Shown here: positions 22,602-33,653 of the stretch, in pieces
Position numbering within the stretch: the first letter of the stretch is position 1
Layout: each line of letters begins with the position of its first letter
Source of the DNA: Podospora bellae-mahoneyi
Taxonomy: Eukaryota; Ascomycota; Sordariomycetes; Sordariales; Podosporaceae
DNA length: 64,000 nt
Assembly (NCBI RefSeq): GCF_035222275.1
Contig: NC_085886.1
Span: forward strand, 3,224,001 to 3,288,000
Direction of reading: 5' to 3'
The notes under the pieces: generated by a model
What the model was told of the DNA's origin: nothing
Database searches by the model: none
Seen by the model: the letters and a program-made list of their open reading frames with translations, nothing else
Program-made: the position numbers and the translations under genes

Positions 22602-25409
22602 GGTTGTCGATTGTGGTGTTGCTGTGGGTGTAGACGGTGACAAGTCGCAGGTTGTATGGTATTGGGGCTTTGAAGTGAGGACTCAGCGAAGATAAACGAC
22701 AGACTGTTTGGTCGAGCGGTACTGAGGTCAAAACTAGGAGCGGGAATAGGAGGGGAGATACAATAGGTAAACGGAGTTGAGGGGAGATAGAACTCAAAGT
22801 CAGAGACCGTCCTTTCAAGTTCTGGTGCTGATCAACCGCTGCGGGGGATTGGTTGATGATTCGATTGGGGGTGGCTGTTGGGGAAGGAGCGCGACTTCGT
22901 TCTTATACAAGGCCGGCGGCCACAGCAGGGCAGATACAATAACAATGACGATTGGACAGGGCGGAGAAACGGAAGGTTCGAGGGTGTTCTGCTTGGATGA
23001 CATGAGTGGCCATGTCATGAGGTGCCTGCCGTCTGGTTGAGTCCGGTCAAGCTTGAGACCGGTTTGCCCTTGGGGAACAGATGGTTCCTTCCTTGGGAGT
23101 CGCCAGGCCGTGGGGTTAGGTTCTCGGTAACCTGGAACGGGGCCGAAAGGTTCTGCGCACCTGGGAGGCGGTTATTGGCTTCTGCTAAAGACTTCAGACG
23201 CGCCGTTGACACTGGCTAAGTAGTGGTGAAAGGGGCTCGGGGTCCAAGGAGGAGTCGGATTTCTCCTTGGGTTCCGCCTTTCTGATGACCGGGCCGAACC
23301 TTAGCTACTTAGCTCAGTGCTTCTTTCGACATCACACGACTCACGAGATACATCGTGAAGATCCCTGTCGGTCCTCGTGGGAGCGCCTCTTCAACTTAAT
23401 TGCCTCATTCCTGGCGCTAGCAACTGTTGGGCTAACTAAAACGGATGCTGAACCGGCCATGAGACTTATGGCCGATAGTTACCAGAACTGAGAATGGCCT
23501 CTATATTTTTAGTAACTACGAGTAGGAGTCTCACCAGTGAGAGGTAGGTGTTTACCGTGAAGTGGGCTATTAGTGTGATGAAGATCCAGCACTCTTGGGG
23601 CCGTAGTTGCTCTTCAGAGATGCCAGGTATCTTGTGGACGTCAAGAGATGCCCAAGAGGTGGTGACTTTCATAGCAATGGATCATGCGTCACCGTTCCCG
23701 GCTTACGGGGTGTCTATCCCTCGACGCCTCTGAACTTAGTTTTCGTCTACTGCGGGTGGCTTTCTGCTAGGTACCATGGTCAGTTCCTTGGTGGCTTAAG
23801 TTACCAACTTAAGGTGGTCAGGTGGTGTATTATCCTTTGCCGATTATTTAAAGGCGCGACAATCGCGGTGATACTGGGTAATGGCTTAGAAATATTCCAT
23901 CTCGGCTCCATGCCGGCTCCTTGTTCGGACAACGGTCAGATAATGGGCTCAGAATTGTGCCAACCGACGCATTTCTGTCCTTTTCAATTTCACAGCTCCC
24001 TAAGGCCATGGCCGTTATTATATTACCCAGTAACCACTACACGTTGAGAGTGTTTCTAGGTTTTGGAGCACCCTAGGGCACATGTATAATCCTGGTTCAT
24101 AGCTCACCTGTTTCCCGTGGGTCTATGGAGTAGCAGGTTTGAAGTATTACTTGAACCATAAGATTTGGTTGACATCTTGTAACGGGAATTTTGATCACTA
24201 TTCAAGTCCCAACTCAAGCTTGCAAAAGAGACATTTCAGCCACATAAACACAAGACTGTCAACTTGGGACACGTCCAATTCTTAGTTACAGAGTGATCAC
24301 TACGGTACCTGTTTTGAAACCCATCCAGGGTCGTCCAATATTGAGAGACATTCATGATTGGTTTCCAGATGCTGTTGACATAGATGCCTGCTACTGGATA
24401 TGAGCAAGGAGGGCCCCAAATGGCTCAAGCAAGCTTTGATCCGAATGTTTGGCGGAACTTCTGTGCGATGTCAGTGTTGCTCTGCTTTCCCTTGCCCATC
24501 TAGTGGTGTATCACATGCGAAAGGCTATAAAGAAAACAATTGATTGCACTTTTAATTGGCCAGGGCTGGCACGACATCGATTGGACATGTCAGCAAAGAG
24601 CTGATAGTCCATATCCACCTGCTATAAACCATATACACACATAGACAGTTGTAGTTCATGGCACTTATAGCTCATGAACATGTAGTCTAACAGCACATAG
24701 TGAAAATCACTGCCGCGAACGTGTAAGGTTCCCAGGTAGGCGCACGGCCTGTCCCAATTGGTGTTTCAGTGCATGCCTCCAAGATGGGATTGTTGAGATT
24801 GTTGAGCAGAAGCAGATGACGTGGAGATTTTGATGCACCTCACCTCAACGGGGAACAGACCGCAAGACAGGGTGATGGAAGCAACCTGGTCAAGGTGGTG
24901 GAAGCAACCTGGTCAAGGTGGTGGAAGCAACCTGGTCAAGGTGGTGGTGAATTTAAGAAACGGTTACCAAACCGGGGCCGAGAAGCTGAAAATGCTTGTT
25001 CGCTCTGGCCAGAGCTTTGGCCAACCAGGATGAAGGAGATGAGCTGGACAGGAGAGGGCTTGATGCCAGGGATGAAAACAAAACAGCTGCGGGCGAGATT
25101 GCTGAGATTTGGAGATTTGCTTGCCGTGCCAAGACACAGTGGGAACACCCCAGGAAACACCCCACAGCGTCTGCCAGCTCGCTTCTCACCGCCAAAAGGT
25201 CCAGGGGACTGGGGTCTGGTGGACTGGGCACCTCCTTTCTCCTGGCCTGTCAAAAACTACAAACCAAGCTGTACGTGGACAAAGCTCCCAAAACTTCTCT
25301 CCCCCTCGAACTTCCTTCCTCCCTCCCTGCCCGCAGAACAGTCACCAGTCCACCCGTCCAACTGCAAGCATTTGGACTCCGGACTGTAACTGTTGCAGTT
25401 GTTGCAAAC
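22602..25409. promoter_or_regulatory. Long divergent spacer between the MFS transporter and the C9-methyltransferase gene
   Basis: These 2.8 kb hold both promoters and a short minisatellite (24875-24943). No open frame is convincing; the longest on the plus strand in the middle (23607-24047) has no recognisable content. The region is closer to 50% GC than the flanking genes and could include decayed repeat sequence, which I cannot prove. Confidence 0.35.
24875..24943 (+). repeat. Minisatellite, 23-bp unit in three copies
   Basis: Three head-to-tail copies of a 23-bp unit with core GGAAGCAACCTGGTCAAGG are nearly identical; only the first two bases of copy one differ. The array lies about 470 bp upstream of the C9-methyltransferase start codon. 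Confidence 0.9.
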
Positions 25410-27224
25410 ATGTCGAAACCAGACGCTGCCAACGGCAATGGCACCGCCCTCAACTTTAAGTTCGTTGAGACGCCCAAGGCCGGTCCTTTCACCTTTGAGA
25501 AGTCGGAGGACTGTGGTGTCCGCACCACCTCGGTGAGTAGTTCTGGAGACCTGTTGGCCTGTTCACCTGATCCAATTGGGGGCCAATTGGCTTGGGATGA
25601 ACCCAATTCACAGCTATCTAACGTGTACGTATCCGTCTCCAGTACCCGACCATCAAGAATGCCCCTCTGCCCGCCGATGCCGCTGGCACAGATGCCTTCT
25701 CCAACGCCGCCCTCTTTTCTCTCCTGATCGGTGTCCCCTGGTACTTCTCATGGAAGGTTGGTGGCGGCCTGAAGACAACCATCTTCTTCGCCCTCATCAC
25801 CTCCCTGCCCATCATCTCTGGTTTCTGGCTGGCCACCTCGACCCTTGCCCCCCGCAAGAATGAGAAGGCCAAGTTCCCCGGCCGCCCTATCGAGCACTAC
25901 CTCACCTTCAAGAAGCCCGAGGATAAGGCCAAATATGCTGGCAAGAACAAGATCCCCATGGAGACCTTCCATGAGATGTACTTTGACGGCGAGGTTGACT
26001 TCAACGGTGACTGCCTTGAGGTTTTGGAGTACCGCCACGACTGGGCCAGCTTCCGCTTCACTCTCAGCTTGGTCAAGTTCTTCTTCACTGGCATGATTCC
26101 CGAGGTCATTATGCACACTCGCTCTCAGGGTATGATTGCTACTATCGGCTTGGTCTTCAGACTTTCGCTAACATGCCTGACCTATCAGATGAGGAGCAGG
26201 TCCGTGACCACTACGACCGCGGTGATGACTTTTACGGCTGGTTCCTCGGCCCGCGTATGATCTACACTTCTGGTATCATTGCCGACATCAACAAGGAGGA
26301 GTCTTTGGAGCAGCTCCAGGACAACAAGCTTGCTGTTGTTTGCGAAAAGATTGAGCTCAAGAAGGACGAGAAGCTTCTCGACATCGGCTGCGGCTGGGGC
26401 ACTCTTGCCCGCTTCGCCAGTGTCAACTATGGCGCCAAGACCACCGGTATCACTCTCGGCCGCAACCAGACTGCTTGGGGCAACAAGGCTTTGCGCAATG
26501 CTGGCATTCCCGAGGATCAGAGCAAGATTCTGTGCATGGACTACCGTGATATCCCCGTCCCTGAAGGTGGCTACAGCAAGATTACCTGCTTGGAGATGGC
26601 CGAGCACGTTGGTGTCCGCCACTTCCACGGTTTCCTCAAGCAGGTTCACAACATGCTCGACGACGATGGTATCTTCTTTTTGCAGATTGCTGGTCTCCGT
26701 AAGCACTGGCAGTTTGAGGATCTCATCTGGGGTCTTTTCATGAACAAGTACATCTTCCCCGGCGCCGATGCCTCTACCCCTCTCGGCTGGTTCGTTGACC
26801 GCTGCGAGGGCGCTGGCTTCGAGGTCAAGAGCGTTGATACCATTGGTGTTCACTACTCTGGTACTCTCTGGAGATGGTACAGGAACTGGATGGCCAACCA
26901 GGACAAGGTTGTTGCCAAGTACGGCAAGAGATGGTTCCGCGTAAGTTTATGACTACTCCTAGCTTCCCGAGTCTGAATGCATCTTGCTAACTTTTGAAAT
27001 TTTAGATCTGGGAGTTCTTCCTTGCCTACTCTACCATCATCTCTCGCCAGGGTTCCGCCACTTGCTACCAGATCGTTCTCCACAAGAACGACAACGGCTT
27101 CCACCGCATCGAGGGCACTCCTTCTCAGCTTGGTCTCCACGGCGCTCTGGCCAATACCAAGGCTGACCTGACCGCCTGGGCTGCTCGTGAGGCTTCCGAG
27201 TTTCCCCAGGTGCCTGCCAACTAA
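25410..27224 (+). CDS. mts1: Sphingolipid C9-methyltransferase
   Basis: The enzyme adds the C9 methyl branch to the sphingoid base of fungal glucosylceramides, using S-adenosylmethionine at membranes. Four exons, 25410-25532, 25643-26129, 26189-26940 and 27006-27224 (introns of 110, 59 and 65 nt), encode 526 residues. Two adjacent membrane segments lie at about residues 60-105. The methyltransferase core resembles cyclopropane-fatty-acyl-phospholipid synthases: VRDHYDRGDDFYGWFLG, then the SAM motif LLDIGCGWGTLARFAS, then KITCLEMAEHVGVRHF. The length agrees with fungal C9-methyltransferases. Codon use is strongly biased to C-ending codons, suggesting high expression. The frame is open upstream of the ATG at 25410, but the added sequence does not look like the family. 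Confidence 0.93.
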
Positions 27225-27997
27225 GTCGGGTGTGTTGACGGGAGGTAATGACACATCATGACTTTCTTTTTTTGCGGTAGCGATGCGATTAGTGATTGCA
27301 TTTTCACGTTTCGTTGGTCACTCTTGGTCATCGGCTATCAAAAAGAAACAGGGTTATATAGGGTTTTCCAAAAAGGAGGGGGGGCGATACGTGCGATCGT
27401 GTATGATGAAAAAGGGAGTTGATAATCATATAGGGATAGATCATGGGAAATACCCTGGTGGATGGGTTCAGGGGTTTAGGGCTGGCTGGTGTTTTGGATG
27501 CTGTATGTAGTATCCGTTGCTGCCGAACAGGTTTTAGACAAAATGGATATTATTACGGCATAGTGTTGTTTTCTGGAGCTCGTGTGACGCATAAGAAGAG
27601 TCAGCTTTCAGGTAATGTTGACACCTTGCTCCCCTAAAAGACAAGAACTCCACACTGGTGTTTTGCCACTGATTTCACGACGTGTGGAAAAAGAGGGATG
27701 GATATCCTGATTGAGCTGTGCTCGACTGATAGAGGATTCATATGCAATTGAGGGATTCCAAAGACACACACGATATCGAAACTACGATATGAAGTTAAAG
27801 GGACTGTGGGGGTCCTGTGTATTCATGTCGAGGGGGGTGCCTGTAATAGGTAGCCTTTGCATTTCCACATAGTAGAGCAGACTTTCTGGTTGTAGTTGTC
27901 CCTTCTCCACCAAGTAACTGGTATCATCATCAACCTAGGTATATACAGATATTTTACCACTTTTCCCCCTTTCCTTAACGGATAGGCAGGTTCCCCT
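27225..27997. other. Convergent 3' spacer between the C9-methyltransferase and NDUFAF3 genes
   Basis: These 773 bp separate two genes that end toward each other. No gene is visible. Confidence 0.4.
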
Positions 27998-28743
27998 TCA
28001 CTCCTCAAACCCAATCGGCACCAACGCGGCAGCCACATCCCCCACCCCCCTCTCCGTCGCTAAAAGGTTGTACTGGCTCGCCGCGTTTCTCGTGTCTAAC
28101 ACCTCGACCCTCATGCCCATCTCGCCGATCGCCTGTCGCATCTTTGGGCTGATGGGCCTGTTGTATTTACCCACTCCTAGGATCAGGAGATCTATCCCAT
28201 TCAACCGTTAGCACCTCTCCCTTACTTTTTTCCAGTATGTCTGAGAGACGTACCAGGCCTAGGCCAAACAACACTCAACACCCCCAAACTCTCGGGATCA
28301 ATCTCCCACTGCCACTTGCTGTTGATCATCTTTTTTCTTGTTCCTTTCCCGTCTTTGCTAAGCCATGGTTTCCACTCAAACGCCTCCCCGCCTATGAGCA
28401 AGGCCCCGCTGCCGTTGGTGATTTGCACCCCAGAGTTGAGGGAGAAGCCGTCATGGTGGCAGACGTCGATGGAGGTGGACGGGACGGGGGTGTTGCCTAG
28501 CACGTCAAGGCTGGAGAAGTCGGTAGTCGGGGAGGAAGTCGGGACTGGCTCGTTGTTGTGCGCTAGGGGGGCGCCGCCTTTGGAGAGGGTGCGGGAAGGG
28601 GAGGAGAAGAAGCAAGCGGCGGATATCCTGGGAGTTGTTGTGAAGGAGCTGAGGAGGGATGGTCTGGAGGTGATGATGCGACGGAGAGTGGTGAGCCGTC
28701 GCGCGGGGGCGGAAACGAGTATGGAGGGTGAGAACGTCGCCAT
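27998..28743 (-). CDS. ndufaf3: Mitochondrial complex I assembly factor NDUFAF3 (DUF498 family)
   Basis: Exons 28743-28254 and 28191-27998 (intron of 53 nt, branch GCTAAC) encode 227 residues. The first 50 residues are rich in Arg, Ser and Thr and nearly free of acidic residues, as expected of a mitochondrial presequence. The family core is present: GVQITNGSGALLIGGEAFEW, SLGVLSVVWPRPGDLLILGV, then GKYNRPISP and IGEMGMRVEVLDTRNAASQY near the end. The protein helps assemble the membrane-arm junction of NADH:ubiquinone oxidoreductase in the mitochondrion. The C-terminus ERGVGDVAAALVPIG is typical. The function is taken from the family. Confidence 0.92.
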
Positions 28744-29419
28744 TGTGGTCTGTTAAAGTAAGTTTATGACATGCGTATCGATTTGGAGCTGGCGCGGGGT
28801 AGTGGTGGTGCTGTTGTACGCTCTGCCGTTGGAGGTTGCAGAGACGTTTTGACTTGGAGGAGCTCTCCTCGATTGGAAATAATTTAGGCGAAACTCGACG
28901 TCACTTGCAGGGGTCTTGAAAGCGTGGGTTGGGCAACACAGGAAAAGACACTTTGGCGTTGGAGAAGACGGGAGACAGCTTGCAATCATTGAACATTTTC
29001 GATTCCTTTGCCATCTCCCAACGCCCTTTGTCCCGTTCTCCACGAAAGGCACAGATTAATCAGAAACCTCAAAAGACCTTCAAAGTCTCCTCATAACACC
29101 AAAAAACATTGGGCGAACTTTGTGCTGAATTCCGTCTCGTCGTCTAGCGGCTCAGCAATGGGGCGCTGAGAACCTCCCGCAGCTATGGGGGAATCACGCA
29201 AATACCATATCCCACTACTCCCCATGAAAAAAGCAGCCTGAAATCCATTCCATTTGCGAACCTCATTCCTGAGTCGAAAGCAGCCCTAACAACAGAGACA
29301 GCCAAAACCCGGGCTGTACGTGTACGGCATGCAGCCCTTTTCCCGTGAACACCGAAGCAATGAGACCATCAAACTAGCACCGTCCGCCCAGACCTGACCC
29401 GAGTAAAAGATTGTCGCAT
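28744..29419. promoter_or_regulatory. Spacer: rpl34 3' end and NDUFAF3 promoter
   Basis: Both flanking genes are on the minus strand, so these 676 bp hold the 3' UTR of rpl34 and the promoter of NDUFAF3. I see no gene or tRNA. Confidence 0.4.
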
Positions 29420-30214
29420 TTATTTCTTCTTGTCGGCGGCGGTCTGCTCCTTCAGCACCTTCTTGACGATCTTCTGCTCCTCAATGAGGAAAGCACGGAC
29501 GATACGGTCACGGACACAGTTGCCGCATCTTGAGCCACCGTACGCGCGCTGGACGGTCTTCTTGGGCTTAGAGATCTGGGCATACTCCTTGGGGCGGAGG
29601 GCGGGGATCTGTAAATCAGTCCTGTCAGTATTTCGTCCGTCTTTGCTACGAAATCCCCTGCAACACAAAACTAATCCGCCCTCAAATTCCCCTTCGTCGG
29701 TTTCGTGGGCTGCCGGCGGGCCTCGGGTGGTGTGTTGAAAAGCAAACTGAGGTATGAAGTCGAAATGCAGCACAGGAGTTGCGTTTGTTGGAGATGATCA
29801 AGTCGGGGTCTAATCGTTACGGGCGTCGTTCGTCATGCGAAATTTGTACCGAATAATTCAAAAGGTCGATGGAATCGTGGTTTGCCGCTCTACCCAATTT
29901 CCCTTTCTCGAACCATTCCTTTTCCCATTTGTGTAGCACTAAAGATTCGAATAAAACTTACACCAGGGAGTTTGATGCCGCAGTCGCCACACTTGGGGGC
30001 AGTGCCGCGCTTCTTGATGTGAAGAACACGGAGCTCACCACCGGGAGTCTTGACAACCCGCGTCCGGTTGGACGAGGTGTTGTAGCTGCAAAGAGAAGCT
30101 CGAGTCAGCGAAATTATTCTTCCCCGATTTCCAGGTCCACGGTCGGGACAAGACGAATTGATTCGGGGCGACTCACGGGTTCCGGCGACGGTAGGTGACT
30201 CTGTTGTTGGCCAT
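29420..30214 (-). CDS. rpl34: 60S ribosomal protein eL34
   Basis: Exons 30214-30177, 30085-29962 and 29608-29420 encode 116 residues, the usual length for eL34. The start is [27 protein letters not shown] and SRCGNCV form the paired Cys motifs, and the Lys-rich tail ends DKKK. It is a structural protein of the large cytosolic ribosomal subunit. The first intron (91 nt) follows codon 12, as is common for fungal ribosomal protein genes. The second intron is 353 nt, the second longest I placed in the window. Confidence 0.96.
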
Positions 30215-30631
30215 TGCTGCGGTGATGTCGCTGTCGTGATGTTTCCGTCGACTCGATCACGGTGTGCTTGGTGGATGAATTTTGAGGGACAGTTTGGAAA
30301 TTTCTGTGTGGGCGCAAATCCTGGCCCCACCAATTCTCCGGCTTCGAGGGTTGGCAGTTGGCAGCTTGATGCAACGGCTGCCCATGCACTGGCCAAGCCA
30401 CGAAAGCTGACATAACCGTGTGGCTAGTGCGGGGCTGTCATCTATCTTTTCAGCACCAACAACCACTTGGGCTCAACCTCCAACTTCACTATCATCTCCG
30501 TTGCTCACAAGTGAATCGTGGGGAGCTCTAGAAACAAGGCTGAATAACTATTCCCAAAACATGATATTCTTTACTGGACCAGCCAACTCCAAACTCCAAT
30601 ATGGCATATTAAAAACCCGCTTCCATACATG
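30215..30631. promoter_or_regulatory. rpl34 promoter region
   Basis: These 417 bp separate the end of the small conserved gene from the start of rpl34, both on the minus strand. It should contain the ribosomal-protein promoter; I see no motif I can name with confidence. Confidence 0.4.
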
Positions 30632-31148
30632 TTATTCCGTCTTCACCCTCTTCCGATCAGGATCACCCCAAAAAGGATCATCCACTGCTCGCCATTGTTT
30701 GATGCCCTTGGGATCTCTTTTTTGACTGGCGCTAACTCTGTTCCATATAGCCTTGGTCTCCGGGCTGCCCAAGGCATCGCGGAAGCTGCCCAACTCTTTG
30801 GTTGTGGAATCAACAGACTGCATAAAGGCGGCATACATGGCCTCGGCTAGATGTTATGGGTGACTATGGTCAGAATACGAAAAGGAGGGTTGAGCAGGGG
30901 TTGGAGGGGGGCATACGGGAGGGTTGTTTGGTATTCAGCGGCTCCAACATGCGCGGAAGCGCCGAGCGAAGCCGTCGAAGCTGTATCCGACGTTAGAATA
31001 TGCCCCCGGATCACAACGTTGACCAGTGTGCATAACTTGCCTGGAGATGCAGCTGGTTCAAGTGATAGAGTGCATCCTCCAGCTTCTCCTCCTCCTGCTG
31101 CGCGCCGTCTTTGGCTGGCTGGGCCTGGGTTGGATGATTGCTGGCCAT
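30632..31148 (-). CDS. Small conserved fungal protein, function unknown (possible Mediator-like subunit)
   Basis: Three exons, 31148-31041, 30980-30917 and 30846-30632, encode 128 residues. I do not recognise the family firmly. The sequence is mostly helical: a Gln/Glu-rich start, then LEDALYHLNQLHLQLRRLRS, ALPRMLEPLNTKQPSPEAMY and AAFMQSVDSTTKELGSFRDA, and a basic C-terminus with DPFWGDPDRKRVKTE that looks like a nuclear signal. The heptad-like Leu pattern suggests a coiled-coil subunit of a nuclear complex, perhaps Mediator; this is inference. The first intron has a GC donor (CAG followed by GCAAGT) and AG acceptor; the second (67 nt) is GT-AG. An in-frame upstream start at 31280 would add 44 residues. 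It is divergent from the FAR1-domain gene. Confidence 0.75.
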
Positions 31149-32105
31149 TTCTGCTATTTCCAGGGTGCCGTCTCTCGTTTCACCGACAGTGATGGATGCA
31201 AGGCACAGACCGACGGTGAGTTGAAGCTCTTGAGAGAGCTCACTTTGATGAGTGGTGGGAGCGAGATGAGGGGGCCGCAACGGCTGCAGAGTATTATGTA
31301 TCCGAAGATGAATATTTACATGAGGCAGGCATTCATCCAGAAACCCCTATCACGGAGCAATCAACCAGAGATGAATCAATGGAAGACTGCGGGGGAGACG
31401 ATGCAGCATGATTTGCTGCGAGGCTGACAGACCTTACTCATGCTGCCGCTGTTGGCTCGGCTGCTACCAAGAGCCAGCAAAGCTTGGCAAACAAAGCTTT
31501 TTGCCTCCCTCTTCAGGGACACGCACAGCACAGGGAGTCTGGCTGTGGCTGAAAATGCATTTGCCTACCTTACTATGGTGGATGGTCCGAGCGCCCTAAA
31601 GGAATCGGCCTGGTGGAAGTCCAGCTCTTGCTTCCATTTTCTGTAGAGAAGCAAGCAACCCTTTTGATAAGAAAACTTTCAATATTCAGCTCCATCGCCA
31701 GGGAACCCGCGGCTGGCAAGCACAAAAAGTCGCACGTTACGCCGCCGCCACTTGTTGCTGCTTTGTCGCTGGCGGATCGGCAGCCTTGATCAAAACCGGA
31801 ATACACACGGTGCGTGTCGTGTCTTCATCGCACACATCTCTTCAGCGCTCAGAGCAGGTCGACCAGAACCTGAGAATCTTTTACTGTCCATTTTTCTTCG
31901 TACGCACGGTACAGCATCCATCAAAGAGTACGTACCTGCATCTACGCACGCACCTCACACCCGACACCTGACGCGCACCTTTTCGTGGTGGAGGGTCGGG
32001 CGCCTTCTTTTTCTCTGCCTCGCAGCTCGCAGCACGCCGCACAGTATTTCCACTGGCTGTTCCACAACGACCGAGGCGGTCCTCCAGAAAATCGTTCCAA
32101 TCACC
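31149..32105. promoter_or_regulatory. Divergent promoter region of the small conserved gene and the FAR1-domain gene
   Basis: These 957 bp lie between divergent start codons. The right part is open in the frame of the FAR1-domain protein back to 31752 but contains no in-frame ATG before 32106, so I read it as 5' UTR. Confidence 0.45.
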
Positions 32106-33653
32106 ATGGAGTCCCAGGGAGCTCCAGGAGCTTCGCAGCAGCCACGGAGCCGCAAGCGCCAGCGCACCTCCAGGGTGCCGGAAGCCGGAAATACTGCCTC
32201 TCCAGCACTCACCCCTGTCAGCCAGCTCCCCCAGGGCTGGGGGGCTGCCATGGCAAACAACAACCACCCCCAGGCCGTGCGCAGCCATGTCATTGACACC
32301 GTGCCAATTCAGTCCAGCTTCTCGTCACAGCAGCTCGACAGATCCCATGAGCCAGACGGCTTGATGAACAGCTACAGCAACCAACATCATAATGCCCATT
32401 CCCAGTACCCCGATCCCCAACCCACCCTCGCCTCCGCCCCGCATCCCGACACGTCTGGTCTGAGCAGCCTGAGCAACCTAGCCGGCGAGCAGCACCAGCA
32501 TCACGGCCAGCACCAACAACAGCACCCTCAGCACCCTCACCAGCAGCACGCCCACCACCATCACCCTTCCCAGCAGGCGCAACAGCAGCAGCAGCAGCAG
32601 CAGTCGCAACAGCAATCCCAACAACAACAACAACAGCCGACCCAGCACCAGCACCAACAGCAGCAGCAGCAGCAGCAGCGCCCTAGTATCAGCGTGAACC
32701 CATCGGCGGCCAAGCCTGACAGCCGCGCTCTCTTCCAGCAGCAATACGGCGGTGTTAAGCACACCTGTGGTGATTCCCCTCCCGCAAACGTGGCGAACCC
32801 AACCTCCGCCGGTCCTTCCTACTCGAATCTGCCGGTTTGGCACGGCACGCCCACTCCCACCGGCTCGTCGCAACCCGCGCCTCAGCTTGGCTCGGCCTCC
32901 TCGATGCCACCGCAGTCGCCGGTACCAGGCATTCCTGGCGGAGGTGGCCTGGGCCCACCTCCAGAAAGCATATATCAGACTTTCGACGAGCTGCTTGCCG
33001 CGGTACAGCGCCATGCGAAGGAGCAAGGTTATTCCATTGTGAAGCTACGCGCCAGCAACTACCGCGATGGTAAGCCGACGCGCTACGACCTTGTATGCGA
33101 TCGCGGCGGAGTCAAGTACAACAGCACGGCCAAGAAGCGCAACCCAAGCACGCGCAAGGTTGATTGCCCATGGCGGGCCAAGGCCGTGTGCGAGGTCAAC
33201 TTGGGCAATCAGTGGAGGTTCGTTGTCCAGGAGGTCCGGCATAACCATGAGGCGCGTGTTGCTGCGGCTCAACCGGGACAAGAAAACACACCTGTCGCGC
33301 AAAGTATCCGCAGCCTCAATCATAAAATCGACCGCATCTCCCATGAGATGAGCCAGGGTTTCAGTCGATTGGAACAGGTCGTTGTGCAGCGCTTGGACAA
33401 CATGGAGAAGCGATTAGAAGCTCTTGAGACAGGTCGACCATCAATGCTCGGAAACGGCGGTGTACCGTCCATGGGAACACCAAGCATGCCAACTGCTAAT
33501 ATGGGCGGCGGCAATATGGGCAATGCCCCGATGACGAACGGAGGCATGCAGCCGCTTGTGGATAGTAGGATGGGGGCACTGGAAAGCCGCTTGACTCAGA
33601 TCGAAATGATGGAAGAAGATCCATCACGCCTCTCGCTCATGGTCAACACCTAG
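32106..33653 (+). CDS. FAR1-type zinc-finger DNA-binding protein, Gln-rich transcription factor
   Basis: The single exon encodes 515 residues. The N-terminal third is Gln/His-rich with several pure Gln runs (about residues 125-195). A FAR1-type domain follows (about 300-385). It has the C2H2 zinc ligands of the WRKY-GCM1 fold: Cys331 (LVCDRGG), Cys354 (VDCPW), His379 and His381 (RHNHE). This fold is shared with the DNA-binding part of Mutator-like transposases, from which such regulators are thought to derive. No transposase core is present, so this looks like a host transcription factor. A coiled coil lies at about 398-442 (SLNHKIDRISHEMSQGFSRL), then a Gly/Met/Asn-rich linker and a short second coil. 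The ATG at 32106 is the first in the frame. The target genes are unknown. Confidence 0.88.
   Translation: MESQGAPGASQQPRSRKRQRTSRVPEAGNTASPALTPVSQLPQGWGAAMANNNHPQAVRSHVIDTVPIQSSFSSQQLDRSHEPDGLMNSYSNQHHNAHSQYPDPQPTLASAPHPDTSGLSSLSNLAGEQHQHHGQHQQQHPQHPHQQHAHHHHPSQQAQQQQQQQQSQQQSQQQQQQPTQHQHQQQQQQQQRPSISVNPSAAKPDSRALFQQQYGGVKHTCGDSPPANVANPTSAGPSYSNLPVWHGTPTPTGSSQPAPQLGSASSMPPQSPVPGIPGGGGLGPPPESIYQTFDELLAAVQRHAKEQGYSIVKLRASNYRDGKPTRYDLVCDRGGVKYNSTAKKRNPSTRKVDCPWRAKAVCEVNLGNQWRFVVQEVRHNHEARVAAAQPGQENTPVAQSIRSLNHKIDRISHEMSQGFSRLEQVVVQRLDNMEKRLEALETGRPSMLGNGGVPSMGTPSMPTANMGGGNMGNAPMTNGGMQPLVDSRMGALESRLTQIEMMEEDPSRLSLMVNT

Noticed and set aside
23607-24047. A 146-codon plus-strand frame in the MFS-methyltransferase spacer
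   Set aside because: Its composition is unlike the neighbouring genes and no domain is visible.
32580-32690. CAG/CAA repeats as a microsatellite or CRISPR-like array
   Set aside because: They are in-frame glutamine codons of the FAR1-domain protein, with no spacers.
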